Origin: Methylobacterium sp. Leaf123
GTDB taxonomy: Bacteria > Pseudomonadota > Alphaproteobacteria > Rhizobiales > Beijerinckiaceae
DNA: 64,000 nucleotides
Direction of reading: 5' to 3'
NCBI RefSeq assembly: GCF_001423405.1
Contig: NZ_LMNS01000039.1
Location: 1 to 64,000, forward strand
The notes below the pieces were generated by a model. The model ran no database searches. It saw only the letters and a program-made list of their open reading frames with translations, and had not been told where the DNA came from. Each line of letters begins with the position of its first letter. Positions within the stretch are counted from its first letter, which is position 1. Positions 24,650 through 33,818 of this stretch are shown one piece after another. A program made the translations under genes and the position numbers.

Positions 24650-26646
24650 TCGGCGGGCACCGCGGAGGGCGGCAGCTTGGCGCGCGCCTTGACGGGGGCG
24701 CCGACACGCATGCGGCGATCGGTGAGCGAGAGACCGCCGCCCGCCGCCATGATGAGCGAGCCGATCCAGATCAGCAGAACCAGCGGCTTGTAGTAGAGCC
24801 GCATGCCGATCGAGCCGTCGGGCATCACCTCGCCGAGGCTGGCGTAGATCTGGCTGACGCCGATCGTCTTCAGGCCGGACTCCGTCACCGTCATCCGACG
24901 CGAGGGATAGAAGCGCTTGCCGGTCTCGGCGGTGCCCACATAGTCGCCCGCGCGGTTGCGCAGGGTCAGGAAGGCGGTGGTCTCTTCGAAATTCTCGCCC
25001 TTGGTCGGGCCGACGCGGTCGAGGGTGGCGACGTAGGGGCCCGAGGCGACCTGACCGCCCGGCCGGATCGTCGCGAGCCCTTCCGTCGCCCAGCCCTGCC
25101 CGGCAATGCCGAGCACGACGACGCCGACGCCGGCATGGGCCAGAGCCGTGCCCCAGGCCGAGCGCGGCAGGCCGATCGCCCGGCGCCACGTCGTGCCGAA
25201 ATCGCGCGTCCGGTTGTGGCCGTAGCCGCGGGCACGCGCCCAGATCTCGAGCACGGAGCCGATGATGAGGTAGGCGCCGAAGCCGAGGCCGACCGGCGCC
25301 ATGACCGGACCGCCCCAGGTCCAGGCCGCCGCACCGAGGGCGACGACGAGGGCGACCGCAAAGGCGGCGAGCAGGCGCTGTGCCGCCGCCGCGGCATCGC
25401 CCCGCTTCCACGCGAGCGCCTGCCCGAACGGCACGATCACAAGGAGCGGCAGCGCCAGGGGGATGAAGGTCCAGTTGAAGAAGGGCGGGCCGACCGAGAT
25501 CTTTTCGCCCGTCAGCATCTCTAGCAGCAGCGGATAGAGCGTGCCGACGAACACCGTGGCGCAGGCCGCGACCAGGAACAGGTTGTTCATCACCAGCGCG
25601 CCTTCGCGGGAGATCGGCGCGAACAGGCCGCCCTGGCGCAAGCTCGGCGCCCGCCACGCGAACAGGCTCAGCGCGCCACCGATGAACAGCGCGAGGATCG
25701 CGAGGATGAACACGCCGCGGCTCGGGTCGGAGGCGAAGCTGTGCACCGAGGTGAGCAGGCCGGAGCGGACGATGAAGGTGCCGACCAGCGAGAGCGAGAA
25801 GGTGAGGATGGCGAGCAGGACCGTCCAGACCTTGAGCGCGTCGCGCTTCTCCATGACGACGATGGAGTGCAGCAAGGCCGTGCCGGCGATCCAGGGCATC
25901 AGCGAGGCGTTCTCGACCGGGTCCCAGAACCACCAGCCGCCCCAGCCGAGTTCGTAATAGGCCCAGTATGAGCCCATCGCGATGCCGAGCGTCAGGAAGC
26001 TCCAGGCGATCAGGGCCCAGGGCCGCACCGCCCGCGCCCAGACCGCGTCGATGCGCCCCTCGATCAGCGCGGCAACGGCGAAGGCGAAGGTGACCGAGAA
26101 GCCGACATAGCCGAGATAAAGCAGCGGCGGATGGATCGCGAGGCCGAAATCCTGCAGTAGCGGGTTGAGGTCGTTGCCCTCCAGCGGCGCCGGCGCGACG
26201 CGGGCGAAGGGGTTCGAGGTCGTGATGATGAACAGCACGAACACGAAGGTGACGCTCGCCTGCACCATCAGCGTGTTGGTGCGCAGCACCGGCGGCACGG
26301 AGGTCTTGGCGGTGGCGACCCAGGCGCCGAACAAAGCGAGGATCAGCACCCAGAGGAGCATCGAGCCCTCATGGTTCCCCCACACGCCGGAGATCTTGTA
26401 GATCAAGGGCTTGGCGGTGTGCGAGTTCTCGACGACGTTCTGGACCGAGAAGTCCGACGTCACATGCGCGTAGGTCAGCGCGCAGAAGGCGAACAGGATG
26501 CAGGCGAAGGTGCCGAGCGCGGCGGGCCCCGCCACCTCGCGCAGGGCCGCATCGCCCGAGCGGGCGGCCCAGGCGGGCATCACCGCCTGCACCAGAGAGA
26601 GCGCCAGCGCGAGCGCCAGAGCGTAATGGCCAATCTCGACGATCAC
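24646..26646 (-). CDS. ccmF: Cytochrome c haem lyase CcmF (CycK)
   Basis: A 666-residue membrane protein with about 15 helices that transfers haem from CcmE to apocytochrome c. The WWD haem-handling domain is clear (GWGGWWFWDPVENASLMPW), as are the flanking conserved histidine segments AIHPPLLYLGY and SVHSFASDPSRG. The GTG at 26646 starts VIVEIGHYALALALAL, the family's standard N-terminus, with GAGGGAA upstream; the longer open frame to 26748 runs into ccmE and is rejected. Confidence 0.95.
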   Translation of the reverse strand: MIVEIGHYALALALALSLVQAVMPAWAARSGDAALREVAGPAALGTFACILFAFCALTYAHVTSDFSVQNVVENSHTAKPLIYKISGVWGNHEGSMLLWVLILALFGAWVATAKTSVPPVLRTNTLMVQASVTFVFVLFIITTSNPFARVAPAPLEGNDLNPLLQDFGLAIHPPLLYLGYVGFSVTFAFAVAALIEGRIDAVWARAVRPWALIAWSFLTLGIAMGSYWAYYELGWGGWWFWDPVENASLMPWIAGTALLHSIVVMEKRDALKVWTVLLAILTFSLSLVGTFIVRSGLLTSVHSFASDPSRGVFILAILALFIGGALSLFAWRAPSLRQGGLFAPISREGALVMNNLFLVAACATVFVGTLYPLLLEMLTGEKISVGPPFFNWTFIPLALPLLVIVPFGQALAWKRGDAAAAAQRLLAAFAVALVVALGAAAWTWGGPVMAPVGLGFGAYLIIGSVLEIWARARGYGHNRTRDFGTTWRRAIGLPRSAWGTALAHAGVGVVVLGIAGQGWATEGLATIRPGGQVASGPYVATLDRVGPTKGENFEETTAFLTLRNRAGDYVGTAETGKRFYPSRRMTVTESGLKTIGVSQIYASLGEVMPDGSIGMRLYYKPLVLLIWIGSLIMAAGGGLSLTDRRMRVGAPVKARAKLPPSAVPAE

Positions 26647-26692
26647 CGGCAGTTCCCTCGCGCGGTTTCGGTCCGGACGGTCATGGAATCTT

Positions 26693-27214
26693 TCACCGCT
26701 CGCTGCGCTGGCCCAGGGTGGCGTCGGCCGTCTCGGGCTTCGCTGCATCCTTCGGGGCTACCTTAGGCGCGTCCTTGCCCCCGCCTTCCTGCCAGCGTCC
26801 CTGCGCCTTCAGGGCGTCGGCAACCTCGCGGGGCATGTAGTTCTCGTCGTGCTTGGCCAGCACCGTGTCGGCCCGGAACACGCCGCCGACATCGAGCGTG
26901 CCCTCGGCGACGATGCCCTGGCCCTCGCGGAACAGGTCGGGCAGCAGGCCGCGATACTGCACCGGCACCGTGGCGTTGGTGTCGGTCACCGCGAATTCGA
27001 CGTTCTGGTCGGGCCCGCGCTTCACCGAGCCGTCCTTGACGAGACCGCCGAGGCGAAAGCGGGTGCCCGGCGCGACGCCCTGCGAGGCCACATCGGCGGG
27101 GGAGCGGAAGAATACGATCGACCCGCTCATCGCCGACAGGATCAGCCCGAGCGCCAGCGCCAGCACGGCGCCGCAGGCGGCGATGAGGATCAGGCGGCGG
27201 CTCTTGCGGGTCAC
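26693..27214 (-). CDS. ccmE: Haem chaperone CcmE (CycJ)
   Basis: A 173-residue periplasmic haem chaperone anchored by one N-terminal helix (8-29). His122 and Tyr126 in AKHDENYMP form the conserved HxxxY pair; the histidine binds haem covalently. The OB-fold core spans about 45-130. The C-terminal 40 residues are Lys/Ala/Pro-rich and disordered, as usual. It lies between ccmI (162 bp upstream) and ccmF (46 bp downstream). Confidence 0.95.
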   Translation of the reverse strand: MTRKSRRLILIAACGAVLALALGLILSAMSGSIVFFRSPADVASQGVAPGTRFRLGGLVKDGSVKRGPDQNVEFAVTDTNATVPVQYRGLLPDLFREGQGIVAEGTLDVGGVFRADTVLAKHDENYMPREVADALKAQGRWQEGGGKDAPKVAPKDAAKPETADATLGQRSER

Positions 27215-27376
27215 GACGGTTCCGTCCCGGTTCGTCGGCTTCTTCTCGTTCCTTCAGGCCGGCGAAGGCCTGTCGGCGGTCCGACGTCTGCTGAGGATCA
27301 AGAGACCGGTTTCGGCCCGCCCGCCTGCGGGGTCAAGGTTGAACGGGCGGGACCGATTGTCAGGGGCCGCCTTCCG

Positions 27377-28939
27377 CTACGGTTGAGCCGGCGTCAGACC
27401 GAGCTCCTTGCCGAGCGCGTCGAGGCGTTCGACCGCGTTCGGGTTGGCGGCGAGCGCCATCTTGGCCCGGTCGAGCGCCTGGCTGGCCGCGGCCCGGTCG
27501 CCGATCACGCCGTAGGAGCGCACGAGCCGCATCCACTCGTCGGCGCTGCCACCCTTGGCCGCGAGCCGACGGTCGAGGCTGGCGACCATGCCGCGGATCG
27601 CCGCCTCGCGCTCGGCCGGCGGCATCGCCCGGATCGCGTTGGCGGCAGTGTCGGGCTCGGCCGCATTCTTCTCGCCGGGCTTGTCGCCGTTCTCCGCCTT
27701 GGGCGGGGGTGCCCCGGCCGCGGCGAGGCCGAGTTCATGGGCCTGCGCATCGAACCGCGCCTGCGCCTCCTTATCGTCGGGAAACGCCTTGCGCCCGCGT
27801 TCCAGCGCGTCGAGCGCCTTGTCGCGCTCGCCGAGCACCGCGTGCGAGCGCACGAGGCGCAGCCACTCGTCGGCGCTGCCGCCCTGCTTGGCCAAGCGCC
27901 GTTCCAGCCCCTCGACCATGCCGCGGATCGCGTCGATCCGCTCGGAGGGCGGCAGAGCCTGGATGTTGCTGCCCGGCCCGGCTACCGGCGCCTCGGACAT
28001 CGCCCCCTCCCTGGCGCCGTCCTTGGCACTATCCCCGGCGCCCTCCCCTTCGGCCTTCGGCGCGGCCATGGTCTCGCCCTTCAGCCGGGCCAGGTTGTCA
28101 CGCACCGCCGGCAGCCAGGGTGCGTCCGCGGGAGCGGAGGCCGCCATCGCTTCCAGCCGCCGCACCGCGCCGGCCACGTCGCCGGACTGCTCGTCGCCGC
28201 GGGCGAGATAGAATTGCGGCTTGGCCGCCTTCGGATCGGCGGCGAGCGCCCGGCCCAGCACCTTGCGCGCCTCCGGCGAGACCGTGCCGTCGGCCGCCGC
28301 GACCAAGGCCTCGCCCCAATCGGACAGGGCCTGCGCGTCCTCGCCCTTGAGGCGGACGAGCGCCGCGTAGGCGCGGGCCGCGTCGTCGAACCGCCCGAGC
28401 CGCATATAGACCGGCCCGAGCACGCTCCAGCCGCGGACGTCGTCCGGGTGGTTGGCGAGCCGCGCCTCGATCTGGCCGATGGCGGTCATCAAATCCTGTG
28501 CGCCGGCCCGCGTCGCCTTGCGGTCGGCGTCGGTCTGCGACGGGAGATTCGGAGAGCCGTAGAGGCCGTAGACGACGAGCGCGACGAGGGGGATCGTGGA
28601 GAGCGCGAAGGCGGAGGCCGCCCGGCGCTGGCGCAGATGCGGCTCGGCGATCGGCGCGGCGCCCGACCCGTCCGCCCGCTCCTCGCGGCTCGCCCGCAGC
28701 AGCCGGCGCGCAGCCTCGGCGCGCGCGGCCTCGGCCTCCGCCGGGGCGATGAGGCCGCGGCCGAGATCGCGCTCGATCTCGGCGAGTTGGTCCTCGTAGA
28801 AGCCGGTCTCGGTGGCGAGCCCGTCGCCACCCTCCGCCTCCGGACCGACCCCTTGCCGGCGGCGGCGCGACATCGGCCAAAGCAGCGCGAACACGGCTGC
28901 GCCGGTCATGGCCGCCAGGATGAACCAGATCGCCGTCAT
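27377..28939 (-). CDS. ccmI: Cytochrome c maturation protein CcmI (CycH)
   Basis: A 520-residue apocytochrome c chaperone. Two N-terminal membrane helices (about 3-23 and 95-115) flank a cytosolic loop with GFYEDQLAEIERDLGRGLI, a CcmI hallmark. The periplasmic C-terminal part is TPR-like. The last 240 residues contain an imperfect duplication: two units that begin PPSERIDAIRGMVEGLERRL and PPAEREAAIRGMVASLDRRL, each followed by GGSADEW and a helix pair. The start at ATG 28939 avoids a TTG nine bases upstream. Confidence 0.92.
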   Translation of the reverse strand: MTAIWFILAAMTGAAVFALLWPMSRRRRQGVGPEAEGGDGLATETGFYEDQLAEIERDLGRGLIAPAEAEAARAEAARRLLRASREERADGSGAAPIAEPHLRQRRAASAFALSTIPLVALVVYGLYGSPNLPSQTDADRKATRAGAQDLMTAIGQIEARLANHPDDVRGWSVLGPVYMRLGRFDDAARAYAALVRLKGEDAQALSDWGEALVAAADGTVSPEARKVLGRALAADPKAAKPQFYLARGDEQSGDVAGAVRRLEAMAASAPADAPWLPAVRDNLARLKGETMAAPKAEGEGAGDSAKDGAREGAMSEAPVAGPGSNIQALPPSERIDAIRGMVEGLERRLAKQGGSADEWLRLVRSHAVLGERDKALDALERGRKAFPDDKEAQARFDAQAHELGLAAAGAPPPKAENGDKPGEKNAAEPDTAANAIRAMPPAEREAAIRGMVASLDRRLAAKGGSADEWMRLVRSYGVIGDRAAASQALDRAKMALAANPNAVERLDALGKELGLTPAQP

Positions 28940-29086
28940 CAGACCCAAAGTTTTAAGCTCGGCCCCGTGTAGAGCCCGAGCGGGGCCCGCACGACATCGC
29001 TTCCGGGTGACACGTCGTCACGCGCAAGCGAAGCATGGCCATAACACAGGCGTGCCGGTGCGTAACCTTGGCGAGGCCGCCGCCAC

Positions 29087-30502
29087 TCAGCGTTGTCCGC
29101 CCCCCGCGGGCGCATCGCCCGGCACCTCGATCACCGCACGCAGGCCCCCGAGCGCGGCGGCCTCCAGGCGGAAGCGGCCGCGATAGAGCGCGGCCAGATC
29201 CGCGACGATCGACAGGCCGAGCCCGGAGCCGGGCTTGGTCTCGTCGAGACGCTGGCCGCGCTTGAGCACCGCCGCGCGGTCCTCTTCGGGCAGACCCGGC
29301 CCGTCATCCTCTACCGCCACGAGGAGATGGGGATAATCATGTTCGGCCGTCGGCGCGGCGGAGATCGAGACCCGGCCCGTCGCCCATTTCGAGGCGTTGT
29401 CAACGAGGTTGCCGATCATCTCCTCGAAATCCTGCTTCTCGCCGCGGAAGCGCAGACCCGGCGGGACGTGGACCTCGTAGGCGATGTCCTTGTCGCGGTA
29501 GATCTTGCCGAAGGTGCGGACCAAGCCGGCAAGGGCCGGCTCGACCTCCGTCGAGGTGCCGAGGGTGCCCGCGAGCGCGGCGGCGCGGGCGCGGTCGAGA
29601 TGGTAATTCACCTGATCACGCATCACCGCCGCCTGCTCGCGAATCTTCTCCGACAATTCCGGCGGGGCGTCGCTGCCGCCGGCCTCGTTGACGATGATCG
29701 AGAGCGGGGTCTTCAACGCGTGGGCGAGGTTGCCGACCTGGGTGCGGGCGCGCTCCAGGATCTCGCGATTGGTCTCGATGAGCAGATTGATCTCGCCCGC
29801 GAGGGGGGCGATGTCGCGCGGATACTCGCCGTCGATCCGGTCGGCCTCGCCGCGGCGGATCGAACCGAGCGCCGTGCGCAGCTTGCGCAAGGGCGCAAGG
29901 CCGAAGCGGATCTGCAGCAGCGCGGTCGCCGCGAGCGAGAAGCCGAGCAGGCCGAAGGTCATGAACAGCGAGAAGCGGAAGCGCTCGACGTCGTTGACGA
30001 TCTCGTCCGCCGGTCCGGCCACCCGAACGGTGTAGCGCCCGTCGACCCCGACATCGACGTCGCGCTCGACGATGCGCAGGCTGCGGTCGTCCTGGCCCCG
30101 GCCGTAGCCCTGGCGGATCTGGCCGACGGTCGCCGTGCCGGCCTGATCGGGCCCTTTCAGCGGCACGCCGACGAGCGAGCGCGAGGTGCGCAGGTCCCGC
30201 GGCTTCGCATCGGGCCGCCCGACCTGCCAGTACCAGCCCGACAGCGGGAGGTCGAAGCGCGGATCGCCGAGCGAGAAGGAGCGCGTCTCGGGGTCGCTCG
30301 GCGAGACGAGATCGGTGGCGAGGTTGTTGGCGAAGACGAGCAGGCGGCTGTCGAAGGCGCGCTCGGTGTTCTCGCGGTAGAGCGTGGTGAGGATGAAGGC
30401 CGCGATGACGAGGATCGCGGTGCTCGACAGGAACGAGGAGACCGCGAGCCGCACCGCGATGGAGCGGCGGCGCAAGGGGAGCCAAGCGAGGCGGTCGGTC
30501 AT
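29087..30502 (-). CDS. Membrane sensor histidine kinase (FeuQ/PhoQ-like)
   Basis: A 471-residue kinase with transmembrane helices at about 19-42 and 178-198 enclosing a periplasmic sensor of about 135 residues. A HAMP-like region is at about 200-250. His261 lies in the phosphoacceptor box LAHALKTPLS. The ATPase domain has GNLVDNASKWA (N box), DDGPGLPEEDR (G1) and GSGLGLSIVADL (G2). It is very probably the partner of the OmpR-type regulator at 31246-31923 on the same strand, although a VapBC module on the opposite strand now separates them. The PepSY protein upstream also fits a FeuPQ-like set. Confidence 0.87.
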   Translation of the reverse strand: MTDRLAWLPLRRRSIAVRLAVSSFLSSTAILVIAAFILTTLYRENTERAFDSRLLVFANNLATDLVSPSDPETRSFSLGDPRFDLPLSGWYWQVGRPDAKPRDLRTSRSLVGVPLKGPDQAGTATVGQIRQGYGRGQDDRSLRIVERDVDVGVDGRYTVRVAGPADEIVNDVERFRFSLFMTFGLLGFSLAATALLQIRFGLAPLRKLRTALGSIRRGEADRIDGEYPRDIAPLAGEINLLIETNREILERARTQVGNLAHALKTPLSIIVNEAGGSDAPPELSEKIREQAAVMRDQVNYHLDRARAAALAGTLGTSTEVEPALAGLVRTFGKIYRDKDIAYEVHVPPGLRFRGEKQDFEEMIGNLVDNASKWATGRVSISAAPTAEHDYPHLLVAVEDDGPGLPEEDRAAVLKRGQRLDETKPGSGLGLSIVADLAALYRGRFRLEAAALGGLRAVIEVPGDAPAGGGQR

Positions 30503-30606
30503 GCGTCCTGGCTCGAATTTCGGCTCACATCCCGCCTCGCAAGCGGCGGCCCGGGCATGTACATCATGCAGACCGACTTTCTACACCGTTCCTCGACGAG
30601 ACGCCC

Positions 30607-30843
30607 ATGGCCCTGCACATCCGCGATGCAGAGACGGACCGCCTCGTTCGTCTCCTGGCCGAGCGAAAGGGCGTTCCGCTCACCGAGGCCATCAAGGTCG
30701 CCGTGCGCAACGAGTTGGAGCGGGAGGCACAGCGGCCGGGCCTGTGGGAGCGACTGAGACCGCTGCACGAGCGGGTGGCCGCGCGGCCTTCCACCAACCT
30801 TGAGGCCGACAAGGCATTTTTCGATGAGTTGAACGACGAGTGA
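30607..30843 (+). CDS. vapB: VapB-type antitoxin
   Basis: A 78-residue antitoxin. Residues 1-45 carry the pattern of the short MALHIRD-type VapB antitoxins (ALHIRDAETDRLVRLLAERK then TEAIKVAVRNELER), a ribbon-helix-helix-like DNA-binding fold. The C-terminal part (RPSTNLEADKAFFDELNDE) is the toxin-binding tail. Its stop codon overlaps the start of the toxin gene, which is the standard arrangement. The module is inserted between a response regulator gene and its kinase gene, on the opposite strand. Confidence 0.88.
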   Translation: MALHIRDAETDRLVRLLAERKGVPLTEAIKVAVRNELEREAQRPGLWERLRPLHERVAARPSTNLEADKAFFDELNDE

Positions 30844-31241
30844 TGTTCGTCGACGCCTCCGCCCTCATCGCCATTATCACGGAGGAGCCGGAGGGACGCG
30901 CCCTCGCCGCCCGTCTCGAAAGGGTGGAAGCCGCCATCACCTCGCCGATTGCCGTCTACGAGGCTGTCCTCGGCATCGCTCGCAAGAAGCAGGGCGGCCT
31001 CAAGGCGGCCCGAGCGGATATCGAGATGCTGCTCGGCCTCGCACAGATCGGTCTCGTGCCGATCACCACGGAGGATACGGACCGGGCCCTCGAAGCCTTC
31101 GAGCGCTATGGAAAGGGAACGGGACATCCGGCCCGCCTCAACATGGGCGACTGCTTCGCTTACGCGGTCGCGCAGAGTCACGGCGTGCCGCTTCTCTACA
31201 AGGGCGAGGATTTCGCCCTCACCGATCTTGGCAGTCAATGA
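30840..31241 (+). CDS. vapC: VapC-type PIN domain ribonuclease toxin
   Basis: A 133-residue PIN domain toxin. The acidic metal-binding residues are in place: Asp5 (FVDASA), Glu41 (VYEAVLG), Asp104 (MNMGDCFAYA region, NMGDCF) and Asp124 (KGEDFALTD). Such toxins cleave tRNA or rRNA. The start may be GTG 30840, overlapping the vapB stop, or ATG 30843, one codon later. It ends 4 bp from the convergent response regulator gene. Confidence 0.9.
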   Translation: MMFVDASALIAIITEEPEGRALAARLERVEAAITSPIAVYEAVLGIARKKQGGLKAARADIEMLLGLAQIGLVPITTEDTDRALEAFERYGKGTGHPARLNMGDCFAYAVAQSHGVPLLYKGEDFALTDLGSQ

Positions 31242-31245
31242 GGCT

Positions 31246-31923
31246 TCACCCTCGCCCCGGCGGCTGGTTCGGATCGATCAGGTAACCGAGCCCCCGCACC
31301 GTCTGGATCAGGTCCACGGCGAGCTTCTTGCGCAGGCGCCCGACGAACACCTCGATGGTGTTGGAGTCGCGGTCGAAATCCTGGTCGTAGAGGTGCTCGG
31401 TCAGCTCGGCGCGGGAGACGACGCGGCCGGTGTGGTGCATCAGGTAGGAGAGCAGCCGGTATTCGTGGCTCGTCAGCTTGATCGGGGCGCCGTCCACGAA
31501 GACCCTGCCCGAGCGCGTGTCGAGGGTGACGGGACCGCAGGCGATTTGACTGCTGGCATGACCGGCCGCGCGTCGAAGAATCGCGCGCACGCGGGCCATC
31601 AGCTCCTCCATGTGGAAGGGCTTGGTGACGTAGTCGTCGGCGCCCGCGTCGAAGCCGTCCACCTTGTCGGACCAGCGGTCGCGGGCGGTGAGGATGATGA
31701 CGGGGGTCTTCACCCCGGCCCGGCGCCAGTTTTGGAGCACGGTGACGCCATCGGCCTTGGGCAGGCCCATATCGAGAATGATGGCGTCGTAGGGCTCGTT
31801 CTCGCCGAGATAGCCGCCCTCCTCGCCATCGAAAGCCTTGTCGGCGACGTAGCCGGCCTCTTCCAGCGCGGCGACGACCTGCCGGTTGATGTCACGGTCA
31901 TCCTCGACCACGAGCAGACGCAC
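31246..31923 (-). CDS. OmpR family response regulator (FeuP/PhoP-like)
   Basis: A 225-residue regulator. The receiver domain has acidic residues Asp8-Asp9, phosphoacceptor Asp51 (ILDMGLP), and Lys101 (TKPF). A winged-helix DNA-binding domain occupies about 128-220 (SHEYRLLSYLMHHTGRVVSR, then VFVGRLRKKL). PhoP/FeuP-type features and the PepSY gene just upstream suggest control of the envelope or cation response. Its kinase gene lies beyond a VapBC pair in the same orientation, so transcription from this operon would have to pass antisense through vapBC. Confidence 0.9.
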   Translation of the reverse strand: MRLLVVEDDRDINRQVVAALEEAGYVADKAFDGEEGGYLGENEPYDAIILDMGLPKADGVTVLQNWRRAGVKTPVIILTARDRWSDKVDGFDAGADDYVTKPFHMEELMARVRAILRRAAGHASSQIACGPVTLDTRSGRVFVDGAPIKLTSHEYRLLSYLMHHTGRVVSRAELTEHLYDQDFDRDSNTIEVFVGRLRKKLAVDLIQTVRGLGYLIDPNQPPGRG

Positions 31924-31961
31924 GGTCGGTTACTCCTCATCCCGGCGGCGCACCGCCACGG

Positions 31962-32333
31962 TTACCAATGCCCGCTCACCTGTCCCGATTGGGCATCGAC
32001 CATGACGTGCATGAAATGCCCGTCGCGACGCAAGGCCGTCAGCAGGTAGACGAGGCCCGCCTCGTGCCGGCACAGGCTGGCGCGCTGGATCTCGGCCCGC
32101 GGAATGATCTGGCGCGCCGCGCGGATCGCGGCGATGGGCGGCACGACGCGCTTTTCGGCCACCGCCTCGCGCAGGTCGGCCGGCGACAGGCAATCGTCGC
32201 CGCGATTCAGCGGCTGCCGCTGCGCCGGGACGGGCGCGAGGGCACCGGTTTCCTCGGCGAGCGGGCCGACCGCCCCCGCCGCGAGGACCGCGGCGGTCGA
32301 GACGACGATCAACAGGGCGAAAGCTTGGCGCAT
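31962..32333 (-). CDS. PepSY-like exported protein
   Basis: A 123-residue protein with a signal peptide at residues 1-28 (MRQAFALLIVVSTAAVLAAG) and a PepSY-like domain at about 60-120: paired 'I..A' helices (PPIAAIRAARQIIP) followed by VYLLTALRRDGHFMHVMVDA. Two cysteines (DDCLSPADL and SLCRHE) could form a disulfide. It is 38 bp upstream of the response regulator gene on the same strand, and PepSY proteins often accompany PhoPQ-type systems. A longer open frame exists, but the start is set at the signal peptide. Confidence 0.72.
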   Translation of the reverse strand: MRQAFALLIVVSTAAVLAAGAVGPLAEETGALAPVPAQRQPLNRGDDCLSPADLREAVAEKRVVPPIAAIRAARQIIPRAEIQRASLCRHEAGLVYLLTALRRDGHFMHVMVDAQSGQVSGHW

Positions 32334-32523
32334 CGAGGGTGACTGTCGCGCCAGCGCACTGAATGCGCCCTGAATGTTTGCGAGCGCGGGCGCATTCGGT
32401 GAGGAAGCGGCCGTCGAAGATGTCTTGCGGTCGAGGGCCATGTCCGGGGTCGGCGATGTTGCCGGGGACAAGGCGGGATCGCCGCCGTGGTTCCCGGGGC
32501 ATGACTGCGCAGGGCCACCTGCC

Positions 32524-32763
32524 TCAGGCCGCCCCTTCGGCACCGGCGTGAAGGCGGCGGTCACCGCAGACCCGCAGGGTCAGGCTCGCCAGATCGCCGC
32601 TGTCGATGGCGTCGAGGGCGGCCCGGCGCAGGGTGATCAGCGAGAACTCGAAGCCCCGGCGCGCCGCCTCCAGGCGGCCGGCGGCGGCACGGGACCGGCT
32701 TCGGCGCGAGGCCTGCGACCTCGCTCCATCCGGGCCGGTGGCGGAAGAAGTAGGGGCAGGCAT
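32524..32763 (-). CDS. Small hypothetical protein at the distal end of the GTA cluster
   Basis: A 79-residue, Arg/Ala-rich protein with no recognised domain; the middle reads AAARRGFEFSLITLRRAALD. The ATG at 32763 is preceded by AGGGAG at good spacing; a TTG at 32787 overlapping the upstream stop is the alternative. It is the last minus-strand gene of the phage-like cluster and may be a passenger or small regulator. Function is unknown. Confidence 0.45.
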   Translation of the reverse strand: MPAPTSSATGPDGARSQASRRSRSRAAAGRLEAARRGFEFSLITLRRAALDAIDSGDLASLTLRVCGDRRLHAGAEGAA

Positions 32764-32783
32764 CGAAGACTCCCTGTGATCCG

Positions 32784-33137
32784 TCAAAGATTCGGCCGGT
32801 TCTGCAACTCGCCGATGCGCCGCAGGAGATCCTCGAACCGCTCCCGAGCCCGCTCGTCGCTGCGCGCGACCGCCCGAGCGGTTTCGCCCGTGAGCCGGAC
32901 CAGATCCTCCAGCACGCGGGTGCGGCTCTCCAGGGCGGCGGCCACCGCCGCGTTGGTCTGCGAGGCGCGCTCCAGCGCCGCAGCGGTGGCACCGGTCTCG
33001 GCGATGCGCGCTTCCAGCACGCGTAGGCCGTCCCGGTAGAGGTGGAGGCAGGCCAGCCCCAACAGCACCGCGACGATCCAGCCGGCGCCCCCGTCGGCGA
33101 AGAGGAGGCGCGCGGCTTCCGCTGCGATCTTGTCCAT
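32784..33137 (-). CDS. Membrane-anchored coiled-coil protein (possible lysis accessory)
   Basis: A 117-residue protein with one membrane helix at about 17-36 (GAGWIVAVLLGLACLHLY) and then a long amphipathic, Ala/Glu/Arg-rich coiled coil to the end. GGAGG lies eight bases before the ATG. Its place in a string of small genes after the endolysin suggests a spanin- or holin-accessory role, but this is position-based inference. Confidence 0.6.
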   Translation of the reverse strand: MDKIAAEAARLLFADGGAGWIVAVLLGLACLHLYRDGLRVLEARIAETGATAAALERASQTNAAVAAALESRTRVLEDLVRLTGETARAVARSDERARERFEDLLRRIGELQNRPNL

Positions 33138-33185
33138 TGCACCGCCTCCCGGATGGTCGGCTCCGGTCTTCGCGATACCGGACGA

Positions 33186-33785
33186 TCAGACGCCCTTGCG
33201 GGCCCCTCGCGCGGGCCCTTGCCCCAGGGTGCGTTCCAGAGCGGGTTCGAGGGTGTTGCCGGTGGTCGCCGCCGCCTCCAGGGGCAGGGACCGGAACACC
33301 TTCTCCGCGACCCCCTCGCCGCCGCCCGCTGCCTGGATCAGCCAGGCTGGTGCCTGATCGAGCGCCCGCTGCACGGCCCGCGCGATCACCGCCGAGCCGA
33401 CGGAGACGGTCAGCCTGCGCCCGCGGACGGCGCCCGCAACCGCGTTCAGAGCGTAGTCGGTGGCGTTGCGCACGAGGCGCTCGACCAGCGCCTCGGTGAC
33501 GAGGAGGCGCAGAGGCCCGCCGAACCGCGCGAGCACCGCCGCGAACGCGGCGACGAGCACCGGCGTCAGCAGCGCGGACAATCCCTGGACGAGCGCCACG
33601 ACGGCGTCGCCCCAGGGCAGGACCAGGGCGGCGTCAACGACGGGCAGCGCCGCCGCGTGCGCTGGCGCGCAGCAGCCGAGCAGGAGGAGCAGCGGCAGAA
33701 CGGGCCTGATGAGGAAGACCCTGGCCATGGTTCGGGCCAGGCTTCGAGCGAAGTCGTTGTTGAGCGGCACCTTGGTCGGAATCAT
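33186..33785 (-). CDS. Hypothetical holin-like membrane protein
   Basis: A 199-residue protein with an N-terminal hydrophobic signal or anchor (about 23-45, LIRPVLPLLLLLGCCAPAHAA; the cysteines might form a lipobox-like site) and a second hydrophobic stretch (about 60-85, VVALVQGLSALLTPVLVAAF). The rest is Ala-rich and helical. It lies next to the endolysin gene, where phages place holins. I do not recognise the family. The start at 33785 has AGGA upstream; a second Met at residue 20 is possible. Confidence 0.55.
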   Translation of the reverse strand: MIPTKVPLNNDFARSLARTMARVFLIRPVLPLLLLLGCCAPAHAAALPVVDAALVLPWGDAVVALVQGLSALLTPVLVAAFAAVLARFGGPLRLLVTEALVERLVRNATDYALNAVAGAVRGRRLTVSVGSAVIARAVQRALDQAPAWLIQAAGGGEGVAEKVFRSLPLEAAATTGNTLEPALERTLGQGPARGARKGV

Positions 33786-33818
33786 GGGAGCGATCCTTTT
33801 GGGGGCGAGGGAAAGCGT

